From: an uncultured Planctomycetia bacterium
Lineage (GTDB): Bacteria; Planctomycetota; UBA1135; GCA-002686595
DNA: 11,120 bases
Assembly (NCBI GenBank): GCA_937952135.1
Contig: CALFYL010000394.1
Span: forward strand, 1 to 11,120
Direction of reading: 5' to 3'
Notes under the pieces: model-generated
What the model saw: the letters and a program-made list of their open reading frames with translations, nothing else
Databases searched by the model: none
Told to the model about the DNA's origin: nothing
Program-made: the position numbers and the translations under genes
Shown: one piece after another, positions 1-7,065 of the stretch
How the letters are laid out: the number at the start of each line of letters is the position of its first letter
How positions within the stretch are numbered: the stretch's first letter is position 1

Positions 1-108
1 GCCGAGGATCTCGCCCGGCCCGACCTGGAAGTCGATCCCGTCGAGCACCACGTTCTCGCCGTAGCGCTTGCTCAGCGCGCGGACCTCGATCGTCGCAGTC
101 GTCTCCAT
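1..108 (-). CDS. ABC transporter ATP-binding protein (N-terminal fragment)
   Basis: The first 36 residues of an ABC ATPase are visible; the gene runs off the left edge. After a short leader (METTAT) the protein follows the usual start of an ABC nucleotide-binding domain: IEVRALSKRYGENVVLDGIDF, then VGPGEILG. The aromatic A-loop residue is Tyr16. The Walker A motif should begin within the next few residues, outside the window. The pattern 'LSKRYG..VVLDGI.F.V..GEILG' is most like the ABC-2 exporter or GldA-type ATPases, but the transported substrate cannot be told from this fragment. The start is ATG at 106-108. It lies 11 bases after the stop of the small membrane-protein gene on the same strand, so the two are probably co-transcribed. 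The protein would act on the cytoplasmic face of the inner membrane with a permease encoded outside the window. Confidence 0.82.
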   Translation of the reverse strand, partial: METTATIEVRALSKRYGENVVLDGIDFQVGPGEILG

Positions 109-119
109 GCCTGCCGATC

Positions 120-467
120 TCAGGCCTTGGTGCTCCCGAAATACAGCGCCGCGAGGATCCACGGCGCGAGGCTCAACCCCAGGCCCAGCGCGGCGCGCGA
201 AGTGAGCCTCATCGACAGCAGGCAGCCGACGACGCTCGCGATCGCTCCCGACGCGGAAAGCGCCAAGAACGCGCAGGTGTAGAGGGCGCCGACAGTGAGC
301 ACTTCGCCGTTTTCACTCGCGGAGCGCAACGGAAGCACTTGAGCAAGCGCGAGCAGCGCGCAGGTCCCGCACCCCGCGCGCACTCCATAGCGAACCCACG
401 CTGCCCCGCGGCTCGCGCGCCGCGCGTCAACGGCGGCCAGCAACGATTCGTGGCGATTCCACCTCAC
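120..467 (-). CDS. small three-helix membrane protein, function unknown
   Basis: This is a 115-residue hydrophobic protein that I do not recognise as a named family. An Arg-rich N-terminus (about residues 1-30) is followed by three likely membrane helices at about 31-47, 57-84 and 92-111, with a short charged loop (SENGE, around 50-55) between the first two. The only in-frame start is GTG at 465-467. A nearby ATG at 476-478 is in another frame and hits a stop after four codons. The Shine-Dalgarno is weak. It is immediately upstream of the ABC ATPase gene on the same strand with an 11-base gap, which suggests a shared transcript and perhaps a membrane partner of that transporter; this is inference from position only. 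The hydrophobic pattern supports this frame over the overlapping Arg-rich frames. The start codon is the least certain part. Confidence 0.6.
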   Translation of the reverse strand: MRWNRHESLLAAVDARRASRGAAWVRYGVRAGCGTCALLALAQVLPLRSASENGEVLTVGALYTCAFLALSASGAIASVVGCLLSMRLTSRAALGLGLSLAPWILAALYFGSTKA

Positions 468-489
468 CCGTTCAGCATACCCGTCGTGC

Positions 490-596
490 GAGATGTACCG
501 AGCCAGAGCAAATTCTCCCCGCTAACTCCGCGAAGGGCGCAGATGACCGCGTTCCTGGAGTTAGCGGGGAGAATTTGCTCTGGCTCGGTACATCTC
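490..596. repeat. 107-bp palindromic repeat, copy A
   Basis: A perfect 40-bp inverted repeat (490-529 with 557-596) encloses a 27-nt loop (530-556). The arm reads GAGATGTACCGAGCCAGAGC and continues to a CTCCCCGCTAACTCC end. A second copy of identical overall length lies at 8461-8567. The left arms of the two copies match at 36 of 40 positions and the right arms at 37 of 40. The loop shares the blocks AGGGC, CCGCGT and TCCT, and AGG/CCT could extend the stem past a small bulge. The right arm overlaps the last two bases of the pta stop codon (595-597). No T-tract follows the hairpin in the direction of pta transcription, so it is not a standard intrinsic terminator. I see no target-site duplication. 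Possible roles are a REP or MITE-like dispersed element, or a 3'-end RNA structure. Confidence 0.95.
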
Positions 597-1551
597 AGTT
601 GTTCGACAGCACTGCGGCGATCGTTGCGACGTGCACGATGTCCTCGACGCTGCAGCCGCGCGAGAGGTCCATGAAGGGTTGTTGGAGGCCTTGGACCAGC
701 GGGCCGAGGGCGGTTGCGCCCGCGAGGCGTTGCGTGAGTTTGTAGCCGATGTTGCCGGCGTCGAGGTCCGGGAAGATCAGCACGTTCGCCTTGCCCGCGA
801 GGGGCGAGCCGGGGCACTTCTTCTCGGCGACCGAGGGCACGATGGCGGCGTCGAGTTGCAGCTCGCCGTCGCACGTGAGCTGGGGCGCGCGCTTGCGCAA
901 CATCGCGGTCGCCTGCACGACCTTGTCGACGTCGGGGTGCGTCGCCGAGCCCTTGGTCGAGAACGAGAGCAACGCGACGCGCGGCGACTCTCCGACGAGC
1001 CGTCGATGGCTCTCCGCCGAAGCGATCGCGATGTCGACCAGCTGCTCGGCGGTCGGGTTCGGGACGACTCCGCAATCGCCGTACGTGTACGTGCGATCCT
1101 TCAAGAGCATCAGGAAGCAGCTCGAGAGCGTCTTGCAGCCCTTCGCGAGTCCGACGATCTGCAGGCCCGCGCGCAGGACATCCGCCGTCGCCGCCTCGCT
1201 GCCCGACACGCCGCCGTGGCAATCGCCCGTGCGCACGAGCATCGCGCCGAAGTTCAGCGGCTCGACGAGCTTCTTGCGCGCTTCCTCGAGCGTCACGCCC
1301 TTCGACTTGCGCAGCTCGAAGTACTCCGCCGCGAACTTCTCGAGCCGCGGGTCGCGCTGCACGCGCACGACCTCGACGCCCGCGGGCGCCGACCCCATGC
1401 GTCCGTCGTCGAGCAGCACCGGCTCGCACAAGCCCTGCGCTTTCAACGTCGCCGCCGCCTGCCGCACGCGCGCGTCCTGCGACTCGGGCAGCACGATGCG
1501 CCGCGGGTTGCGGCGCGCCTTCTCGGAGAGCTCCAACAGCAGATCGCCCAT
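595..1551 (-). CDS. pta: phosphate acetyltransferase
   Basis: Phosphotransacetylase interconverts acetyl-CoA plus phosphate with acetyl phosphate plus CoA in the cytoplasm. At 318 residues it is the length of the short, single-domain Pta. It starts with 'RRIVLPES.D.RV', the common N-terminus of the PTA/PTB family. It contains 'GDCHGGVSGSEAATADVLRAG' and near the C-terminus 'KANVLIFPDLDAGNIGYKL' followed by 'LSRGCSVEDIV'. The Ser-Arg and the Asp seven residues after the Ser (about S297, R298, D304) match the catalytic Ser/Arg/Asp arrangement known in Methanosarcina Pta. I place the start at ATG 1549-1551 because a GGAG lies 5 nt before it. A GTG at 1555-1557 would add two residues and overlaps the upstream stop. 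It is the last gene of the atuA operon, and its stop codon touches the palindromic repeat. A phosphate butyryltransferase-type substrate cannot be excluded. No acetate kinase gene is in the window. Confidence 0.92.
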   Translation of the reverse strand: MGDLLLELSEKARRNPRRIVLPESQDARVRQAAATLKAQGLCEPVLLDDGRMGSAPAGVEVVRVQRDPRLEKFAAEYFELRKSKGVTLEEARKKLVEPLNFGAMLVRTGDCHGGVSGSEAATADVLRAGLQIVGLAKGCKTLSSCFLMLLKDRTYTYGDCGVVPNPTAEQLVDIAIASAESHRRLVGESPRVALLSFSTKGSATHPDVDKVVQATAMLRKRAPQLTCDGELQLDAAIVPSVAEKKCPGSPLAGKANVLIFPDLDAGNIGYKLTQRLAGATALGPLVQGLQQPFMDLSRGCSVEDIVHVATIAAVLSNN

Positions 1552-1553
1552 GT

Positions 1554-1898
1554 TCACTCCGGCGTTGACGCCAGCACGTCGGCGGGCACGTCGAGCTTCA
1601 TGCGCAGCAGCGCGAGGCCGTGCGTCTTGCCCTGGGCGTCGGTCTTGAGGCTCGCGGAGCCGCCGCCGCCCAGGCTGTCGGCCAGGATGAAGTTGAGCAC
1701 GCGCAGGCTGTCCGACTCGTAGCGCTTCACCGCCCCGAGATTGATCGCGTGCATGTGCGCCTTGACCGCGTCGGTCGTCAGTCGGCTCTTCAAGAACGCG
1801 TAGGCGGCGTCGGAGCGCGCCATCACGCCCACGTTGGAGCCTTCACCCTTGTCGCCCGAGCGCGCGTCGGCGATGCGGGACAGCGAAACGATCGGCAT
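1554..1898 (-). CDS. AtuA C-terminal-domain protein (small subunit)
   Basis: A 114-residue protein matching the stretch that in many bacteria forms the C-terminal part of a single AtuA polypeptide. It begins 'MPIVSLSRIADARSGDKGEGSNVG', a hallmark opening of this domain, and contains 'NLGAVKRYE...L.VLNFIL...LGGGGSASL.TDAQGKTHG..LL'. The family is named after acyclic terpene utilisation in Pseudomonas, but its biochemical role is not established. The start is ATG at 1896-1898. An AGGAG at 1912-1908, sitting inside and just after the stop codon of the upstream atuA gene, lies 9 nt before it. Its TGA stop lies just before the pta start. This tight packing indicates one operon and suggests the two AtuA parts are made together as a complex. 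The family call is from recognisable motifs, not a search. Confidence 0.85.
   Translation of the reverse strand: MPIVSLSRIADARSGDKGEGSNVGVMARSDAAYAFLKSRLTTDAVKAHMHAINLGAVKRYESDSLRVLNFILADSLGGGGSASLKTDAQGKTHGLALLRMKLDVPADVLASTPE
1557..1560 (-). promoter_or_regulatory. Shine-Dalgarno for pta, decides the start
   Basis: On the minus strand the junction reads CCGGAGTGAACATG. The GGAG core is 5 nt before the ATG at 1551-1549, which is good spacing. The same bases overlap the alternative GTG at 1557-1555, leaving that codon no usable ribosome-binding site. The stop codon of the upstream gene (TGA, 1556-1554) lies between the GGAG and the ATG, so the two genes are probably translationally coupled. 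Confidence 0.6.
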
Positions 1899-1910
1899 GG
1901 GATGCGTCTC

Positions 1911-3284
1911 CTAACTCTCGAACAGCGAAACCTTGGTGCGGACCTTGTCCTTGCGCATGAGCGCCGGCCAGAAGCCGATGATCTCGGTCGCGTGCGGCCG
2001 ACCGCCGGCGAAGCCCGTGACTCCCGGAGGACCGCTGGTGACGAGCGGAACGAGCTCGTAGCCGAAGCGATCGATCTTGGCCTTGTCCTGGCCCTTCACG
2101 CCGATGCGCAGCACGACTTCGCTCGGCTCGCTCGCGCCCGCGACGTCGATGCCGGCGTGGCACACGTTGGCGCCGACGAACTCGACCAGCTTCTCGGACT
2201 CAGCGAACACGCAGCCGTCGTACTCCAGGCGCTTCCAGACGATCTCGGCGCACAGCTTGGCCTTCTCGAGCGCGTCGGGGCCGCAGATCGTGAGTTGGCC
2301 GAGCGCCTTCCAGCCGTCGGAGTAGCTGATCGAGACCTTGTAGGTCGGCGTCGGCGGTCCGCCGCGCGCGCCGGTGATACGCACGCGATCGGGACCGACT
2401 TGCTCCATCGCGATCGAGGTGAAGTCCGCGGTTCCGTCCGGCCCGATGTAGTTCTTCGGATCGCCCATCTCGTACACGAGCTGGTGCAGGATCGAGCGCG
2501 GCGTGACCATCCCGCCCGTGCCCTCGTGCTTGGTGATCACGAACGAGCCGTCGGGGTAGGCCTCGACGATCGGGTAGCCGACCATCGCCATGTTCTTCAC
2601 GGCGCGCCAGTCGACGTAGTTGCCGCCGGTGCACTGCGCGCCGCACTCGACGATGTGACCCGCGATCGTGCCGGCCGCGATGAGGTCGTAATTGTCGGGC
2701 TTCCAGCCGAACTCGTGGATCAGCGGGCCGAGCACGAGCCCGGGGTCCGTGCCGCGTCCGGTGATCACGATCTGCGCGCCTTGGTCGAGCGCTTGGGCGG
2801 TGGGGAACGCGCCGAGGTACACGTTGGCGCTGCTCACGCGCGCACGCACGCTCGCGAGCGCTGCGCCCGTGTCCATGTTGGCGAGCGTCTCGCCGCTGGC
2901 CAGCAGCTCGTCGAGCTGCCCGTAGATGTCGTCGCCCTCGACGACCGCGATCTTGACGCCCTTGAAGCCCTGTTTGTGCAGCGCGGCGATGGTCGCGTCC
3001 TTGCACGCCATCGGGTTCACGCCGCCCGCGTTGGCGACGACCTTGATGCCCTTCTTCACCAGCTCGGGCGCGGTGCGCTCGATCATCTTGATGAAGTCCG
3101 TGGCGAACCCCCGCGACGGTTCGCGCAGGCGCTGCTTCTGCAGGATGCTCATCGTCACCTCGGCCAGGTAGTCGAGCGTGAGGTAGTCGAGCGGCCCTTC
3201 GCGGCACAGCCGGATGGGTCCGAGCAGCGAGTCGCCCCAGAACCCCTGGCCGTTGGCGACGAGCACCTTTTCCTTGCGCGCCAT
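1911..3284 (-). CDS. atuA: acyclic terpene utilisation AtuA family protein (DUF1446), large subunit
   Basis: A 457-residue cytoplasmic protein of the AtuA/DUF1446 family. The N-terminus 'VLVANGQGFWGDS' (about 8-19), 'VVANAGGVNP' (82-91), 'ITGRGTDPGL.LGPLIHEFGW' (175-194) and 'GHIVECGAQCTGGNY' (209-223) are typical of the family. In Pseudomonas aeruginosa the gene belongs to the citronellol/geraniol catabolic cluster, but AtuA has no proven reaction. No geranyl-CoA carboxylase or other terpene genes are in the window, so the substrate here is open. The gene is first of an operon with the detached C-terminal domain (gap 12 bases) and pta. An AAGGA 7 nt before the ATG (3292-3296) supports the start. 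The upstream 145 bases are shared with the divergent peptidase gene and must hold its promoter. The gene symbol follows family naming only. Confidence 0.88.
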   Translation of the reverse strand: MARKEKVLVANGQGFWGDSLLGPIRLCREGPLDYLTLDYLAEVTMSILQKQRLREPSRGFATDFIKMIERTAPELVKKGIKVVANAGGVNPMACKDATIAALHKQGFKGVKIAVVEGDDIYGQLDELLASGETLANMDTGAALASVRARVSSANVYLGAFPTAQALDQGAQIVITGRGTDPGLVLGPLIHEFGWKPDNYDLIAAGTIAGHIVECGAQCTGGNYVDWRAVKNMAMVGYPIVEAYPDGSFVITKHEGTGGMVTPRSILHQLVYEMGDPKNYIGPDGTADFTSIAMEQVGPDRVRITGARGGPPTPTYKVSISYSDGWKALGQLTICGPDALEKAKLCAEIVWKRLEYDGCVFAESEKLVEFVGANVCHAGIDVAGASEPSEVVLRIGVKGQDKAKIDRFGYELVPLVTSGPPGVTGFAGGRPHATEIIGFWPALMRKDKVRTKVSLFES

Positions 3285-3429
3285 GCGTTTGTCCTTTTTT
3301 CGGTCCGCGAGCTGCGCACGGGCCGCTGCGCGCCGCGGAACAGCGCGCGTCGCCGTGCAACGCGGGCGAGGAGTCTACCCGCAGCCCAGGGCCGTTTCCG
3401 CCGCGCGTCCGCGGGGTTAGCTTGAGTTC
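3285..3429. promoter_or_regulatory. divergent intergenic region between atuA and the peptidase gene
   Basis: This 145-base GC-rich gap separates two genes transcribed away from each other, so both promoters should lie here. For the minus strand the leader next to atuA is A-rich (AAAAAAGGA) and holds its ribosome-binding site. A TAGACT at 3377-3372 on the minus strand could be a -10 box, but I see no convincing -35 at the right distance. On the plus side no good Shine-Dalgarno precedes the GTG start of the peptidase. No operator-like palindrome stands out. Confidence 0.4.
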
Positions 3430-4146
3430 GTGAGCCGAAAACAAGCTGTGCGTGCCCGAGCTCCGCGCGCGAGCGAGCCGCTCGTGCTGGTGACGGGCTT
3501 CGGGCCGTTCGAGAAGCGCCGTTTCAACCCCAGTCGAGTCGTCGCCGCCGCGCTCGAGCGCCATCCGCCGCGCGGCGTTCGCGTCGTCTCGCGCGAGCTG
3601 CCCGTGTCGTTCCGCGGCGCACCGCGCGAGGTCGAGCGCTTCGTCGCCAAGCACGCGCGCCGCAGGCCCGTGCTGATCCTCGGCCTCGGCGTGCAGCGCG
3701 CGGAGTACTTCCGCATCGAGAGGCGCGCGCGCGGACGCTACACGACCGAGCGCACCGACAACGACGGCGTCGCGGGCGCGCAAGTCGGCTCGAGCGTGGG
3801 TCCGACGTTGCGCACGAACCTCGACGTGCGAGCTCTGGCGGAAGCGCTGCGCGAAGCCGGCGCGGGCGACGTGCGCCTCTCGAACGACGCCGGCGGCTAC
3901 GTCTGCGAGCGCACGTACTACGCGCTGCTCCGCGCGGGCCTCGAGCACGGAATTCCGGCCGTCTTCCTGCACGTTCCGCCCGCCTCGAGCGTTCCCTCGC
4001 GCACCCAGACGCGCTTCGTGCGAGCGTTGCTCGCGGCCGTGTTCGCTAACCCAGCGCGATCCGTGGCCGCTCGTCCGGCTCGCTCGGCGAAGACTCCGCG
4101 AACGCCCGGAAGTCGTCGACGAACGCTCGCACGTCGAGCCCCATGA
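3430..4146 (+). CDS. pcp: pyroglutamyl-peptidase I-like cysteine peptidase (family C15)
   Basis: Pyroglutamyl-peptidase I removes N-terminal pyroglutamate from peptides in the cytoplasm. The protein starts its domain with 'LVLVTGFGPFEKRRFNPS' (about 18-35), the standard C15 opening. All three catalytic positions appear present: Glu97 in 'FRIERRARG' (aligned to the Bacillus 'TPERVAIN'), Cys159 in 'SNDAGGYVCERTYYALL' and His181 in 'AVFLHVPPAS'. The glycine-rich 'ILGLGVQ' (83-89) precedes the Glu. It is 238 residues, longer than the usual 200-220. The extra is an Arg/Pro-rich tail from about residue 208, encoded antisense to the DUF309 gene, and probably not part of the fold. The start is GTG at 3430 with a weak ribosome-binding site; a later start near the 'LVLVTGF' segment would also be reasonable. 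It is the only plus-strand gene in the window and seems to be monocistronic. Confidence 0.85.
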   Translation: MSRKQAVRARAPRASEPLVLVTGFGPFEKRRFNPSRVVAAALERHPPRGVRVVSRELPVSFRGAPREVERFVAKHARRRPVLILGLGVQRAEYFRIERRARGRYTTERTDNDGVAGAQVGSSVGPTLRTNLDVRALAEALREAGAGDVRLSNDAGGYVCERTYYALLRAGLEHGIPAVFLHVPPASSVPSRTQTRFVRALLAAVFANPARSVAARPARSAKTPRTPGSRRRTLARRAP

Positions 4147-4552
4147 ACTCGCCGCGGGTCTGCTCCGCGACGCGCGCCAGCCGCCCCAGCCCGAACCCCG
4201 CGAGCTTCGCGACGCCCGCCGGCTGCTTCATTCGCACCTTGAGCGCCGCCGCCGCGCACTGGATCAAGCCCTGCAGGAACTCCGCCTGCAGTGCGTCGTG
4301 CTTCGCGCTGTGCCACAGGCCTTCCCACGCCTCGTGCGCCTCCCACAGGTAGCCGTGGTTGTAGAGGTCGACGCCGAACAGGTAGTCGTCGTTCTGCTCC
4401 CAGTCGCGCGGGTCGTGGTACGCCGCCGCGGGCTCCGGCGTCTCGCGGTACGAATGCCCCTTCGGATCGCCGGTGGGGTGGGGATGCTCGCCCGGAACGT
4501 ACGCGTAGGCGGGGAAGGGGCGCTGCGGCGCGAAGCGCGGAGCTCGGATCAT
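4046..4552 (-). CDS. DUF309 domain-containing protein
   Basis: A 168-residue probable cytoplasmic protein of the DUF309 family, whose function is unknown. The diagnostic block is 'NHGYLWEAHEAWEGLWH' (about 65-81), with His66, Glu71, His73, Glu74 and Glu77 in the conserved order. The domain continues as helices to about residue 150 ('EFLQGLIQCAAAALKV', 'LDVRAFVDDFRAF'). The Pro- and aromatic-rich N-terminus (about 1-45) is outside the core domain. The conserved His/Glu set could bind a metal, which is inference. Start is ATG at 4550-4552, only 7 bases after the stop of the DUF1570 peptidase gene, so it is likely translated from the same mRNA. Its 3' end overlaps the convergent peptidase gene by 101 bases. 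The peptidase domain ends about where this gene's stop codon lies. Confidence 0.88.
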   Translation of the reverse strand: MIRAPRFAPQRPFPAYAYVPGEHPHPTGDPKGHSYRETPEPAAAYHDPRDWEQNDDYLFGVDLYNHGYLWEAHEAWEGLWHSAKHDALQAEFLQGLIQCAAAALKVRMKQPAGVAKLAGFGLGRLARVAEQTRGEFMGLDVRAFVDDFRAFAESSPSEPDERPRIALG

Positions 4553-4559
4553 CGGACGA

Positions 4560-7040
4560 CTACGGCATCACTTCGACGACCGCGTCCTCGACGAGCAGGC
4601 TTCCGTTCTTCACGTACACGCCGACATACCCGACCGCGGGGATGGCGAGCGGCGCCTGGAAGAGGTGCGGGCCGTCGCCGGCGACGGTGACTTCGATCAC
4701 GCCGCTCGGGGACACGCGCGCGAGGAAGTCGAAGGCCTGGTCGAGAGCGGGGGGATTGGGGAGCGTGATGTAGCTCACGTTCGTGTCGCTGACACCGACG
4801 CCCTCGCCGCGGTTCAGCAGGAGGAGCCGTTTGAGCCACAGCTTGCCGTTGTTGTCGAGCGTCACGACGAGCCAGTCGCCGTTGAGCGTGCCCGACACGA
4901 CCAGACCGTGGTGCGCGCCGATCGGGGCTTCTCCGACGCGGGTGACCCGCGCGCGGAGCTCGTACTCGCCGCGGATCGGCGTCGCGGTGCACAGGCGCCC
5001 GACGGGGCGCACGCCCTGGAGCTCGACGCGGCCAGGCGCCGTGTCGAACTTGGTCTCGACGTTCGTGTGGATCGTGCGCCAGAGCTCTCGCCGGGGATCG
5101 AGGCGGTACGTGGCGCCGCGCAACAACCCGGCGTCGTAGGCCCGTTGTCGCAAGTCGCTCGCGCGCTCGACCAGCCCGCCGGCCTCGCCGAGCGCCGCGG
5201 AGACGGCGCTCGCCAGCGTGTAGCTGCGCAGCGGCGCCGGTGTTTTCGACTTCTCGTACGCGTTGAGAAGCTCGCCCACCATGCGGCCGAGGCTCTTCGA
5301 GCGCGCCTGCGCAAGGCGCAGCGCGGAGTTCTTGGAGTCGAGCTTCGAGAGGCGCTTGCCGAGCTTGTCGACCTCCTCCTCGTCCGCCGCCCAACGGCCG
5401 TCCGTCGCCATCTCGAGTAACTGCTCGAGCAGCGGCGCGGTCGACTGCGTGCGGCCGACGCGTTCGAGGATGTCCGCCTGCGCGAGCAGCAGTTGCGCGT
5501 CGGGCTTGTCCGGGCCGTCGATCTTCGAGCGCACGTACTCGATGTGGCCGAGCGCGCGCAGGAGCAACTCGCCTTCCTTGACCTTGGCTTGTTTCGGCGC
5601 CGCCGCGGCGGCCTTCGCAGCGTCGAGGTAGCGCTGGACCTCCGCCATGCGCAGATCGCGCCGCTGCGCGCCGAAATGCAGCGGATAGATCGACTGCTGG
5701 ATCCAGCGCTTCCACTCGGTCTCGAAGGCGGCCACGGTCGTGTGCTTGCCCGCGCCGACGAACACCCGCTCGAACAACTCGCGCGGCTCGCCGCCCTTCT
5801 TGATCACCTGGTCGCGGTACTCGATGTACTTCGGCCGGTACGTGTACTCGAGCGTCTGCGGGTCCTCGTACTGCTGGAGGAAGTACACCAGCCCCCAGCC
5901 CCACGGGTAGTACGGCGGGTCGTACGAGCCGGGCTTGTTGTACGAGATCACTTCGAGAAAGGTCGGCGACGGTCCGCCGTACGACTTGCCGTTGAGCATG
6001 TCGTTGAGCGAGAGCAGGCGCGACTGCGCCGCATCGGGCCAGAGCACGCGTCCGTCGGCCATGGCGATCGCGCCTTCGAAGAAGCTCGAGGTGCCCTCGT
6101 TCAGCCACGCCGGAGTGCCGCCGCCCCCGGCGAGCATGGTCATGAACTGGTGGCTCGCCTCGTGGAACAGAGTCGACAGCATCTCGTCGAGCGTTCCTGC
6201 ATCGCCGCGCGTGTCGTAGCAGTGCACCTGCCATTCGCCGGGCGACCACCAGCCTCCGGGCGTCGGCCCCTCGCCCGGAAAGCTCTTGCCCATGTCCGCG
6301 TGCGACGAATGCACGAAGATCGTCGCCTTCCGCGGATCGAGGCGGCTGCGGTCGCCGTCGAAGTAGATCTGCACGTAGTACTCGAAGATCTCGTCCATCG
6401 TCTTGGCGAGAGTCTCCGTCACCGTCGGTTCGAGGTCGGCGCGGAACAGGTAGCGCTCGCTCTCGAACTTGTACTCGGGCCAGCCGTCCGCGGGCCGTTC
6501 GCCGTCGCCGACCTTGTCGAGGTCGACCTTCTCGGTGGCCGAGCGGATCGCGCTCGAGAGCGCGACGATCTCGCTCAGCTCCGCGCCCCGCGCGATCGGC
6601 TGCAGCCGCTCGAGGATCGCGAGCGCGCGCTCGACGTGCCCGCCCTCGTGCAGCGCCTTCGCGCTCTCGAGCAGGGTCTTCGTGATCTTCGCGAGCGCCG
6701 TTTCGCGCCGCGTGGTGAGCGGGTCGGCCTCGAGCAGCCGCTTGCGGACCTTCGCGTACTCCTTGTCGCTCTCGGGCCACTGGCCGAGCGCGCGGTCGAG
6801 GAAGAACGCCGCCTCGTCCTTGCGCCCCAGCTTCGTCAACGCCTGGCCCATCAGGTCGTCGACGTCGGGCTCGGCGACGGCGAAGCGCAGGTGCTCCTCG
6901 AGGGCGGCGACGACCTCGGCCCACTTGTTCGTGGCCGCGAGCGTACGCGCGTTCTCCAAGGCGTCGCTGGCGGCGTTCGCGGGGATCGCGAGCGCCGCCA
7001 GCAGCAGAATTCCCAGTCGTTTTCGTGTAGCGATCCGCAT
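4560..7040 (-). CDS. secreted DUF1570-type zinc metallopeptidase with N-terminal helical repeats
   Basis: An 826-residue exported protein. Residues 1-24 form a signal peptide ending near 'PANA'. Residues about 25-170 are helical and TPR-like ('WAEVVAALEEHL', 'GRKDEAAFFLDRALGQWP'). The peptidase domain spans about 190-450: the motif HEASH (294-298) is followed by 'PAWLNEGTSSFFEG' (311-324), whose Glu about 18 residues after the second His is the expected third zinc ligand of an MA-clan (gluzincin) enzyme. Residues 450-620 are helical again. The C-terminal 200 residues are beta-rich ('YELRARVTRVGEAP', 'GYVGVYVKNGSLLVEDAVVEVMP') and look like a concanavalin/DUF1080-like jelly roll. The target substrate is unknown. 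The start is ATG 7038-7040; a GTG directly before it would add one Met. No clear Shine-Dalgarno is seen. It follows the Met-rich exported protein gene by 34 bases and precedes DUF309 by 7. Confidence 0.88.
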   Translation of the reverse strand: MRIATRKRLGILLLAALAIPANAASDALENARTLAATNKWAEVVAALEEHLRFAVAEPDVDDLMGQALTKLGRKDEAAFFLDRALGQWPESDKEYAKVRKRLLEADPLTTRRETALAKITKTLLESAKALHEGGHVERALAILERLQPIARGAELSEIVALSSAIRSATEKVDLDKVGDGERPADGWPEYKFESERYLFRADLEPTVTETLAKTMDEIFEYYVQIYFDGDRSRLDPRKATIFVHSSHADMGKSFPGEGPTPGGWWSPGEWQVHCYDTRGDAGTLDEMLSTLFHEASHQFMTMLAGGGGTPAWLNEGTSSFFEGAIAMADGRVLWPDAAQSRLLSLNDMLNGKSYGGPSPTFLEVISYNKPGSYDPPYYPWGWGLVYFLQQYEDPQTLEYTYRPKYIEYRDQVIKKGGEPRELFERVFVGAGKHTTVAAFETEWKRWIQQSIYPLHFGAQRRDLRMAEVQRYLDAAKAAAAAPKQAKVKEGELLLRALGHIEYVRSKIDGPDKPDAQLLLAQADILERVGRTQSTAPLLEQLLEMATDGRWAADEEEVDKLGKRLSKLDSKNSALRLAQARSKSLGRMVGELLNAYEKSKTPAPLRSYTLASAVSAALGEAGGLVERASDLRQRAYDAGLLRGATYRLDPRRELWRTIHTNVETKFDTAPGRVELQGVRPVGRLCTATPIRGEYELRARVTRVGEAPIGAHHGLVVSGTLNGDWLVVTLDNNGKLWLKRLLLLNRGEGVGVSDTNVSYITLPNPPALDQAFDFLARVSPSGVIEVTVAGDGPHLFQAPLAIPAVGYVGVYVKNGSLLVEDAVVEVMP

Positions 7041-7065
7041 CACAAGCGAGGCGTCGAGGGTTCGA

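Noticed and set aside
490..596. Palindrome copy A as a CRISPR repeat or an IS end
   Set aside because: There are only two copies, 8 kb apart, with no spacer array and no transposase frame between or beside them.
339..674. Plus-strand 111-codon frame containing VPSQSKFSPLT from the palindrome arm
   Set aside because: The peptide arises from translating the repeat arm and the antisense of two genes. The same short peptide would appear wherever the repeat occurs, so it is not evidence for a gene.
464..1429. Long minus-strand Arg-rich frame overlapping pta and reading through the palindrome
   Set aside because: It is out of frame with the clear Pta protein and has the Arg/Ala-rich composition of an alternative frame of a GC-rich gene.
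3294..3300. T-run on the plus strand as a terminator
   Set aside because: No GC hairpin precedes it. On the minus strand it forms the A-rich leader with the atuA ribosome-binding site.
1620..3425. Very long plus-strand frame antisense to the atuA operon
   Set aside because: AtuA and its C-terminal domain on the minus strand have clear family motifs. The opposite frame is rich in Arg, Asp, Val and Ala with no motif, as expected for a mirror of GC-rich codons.
4044..4052. CGCTAACCC as a remnant third copy of the palindrome
   Set aside because: Only seven or eight bases match the arm and there is no partner arm nearby, so it is coincidence.
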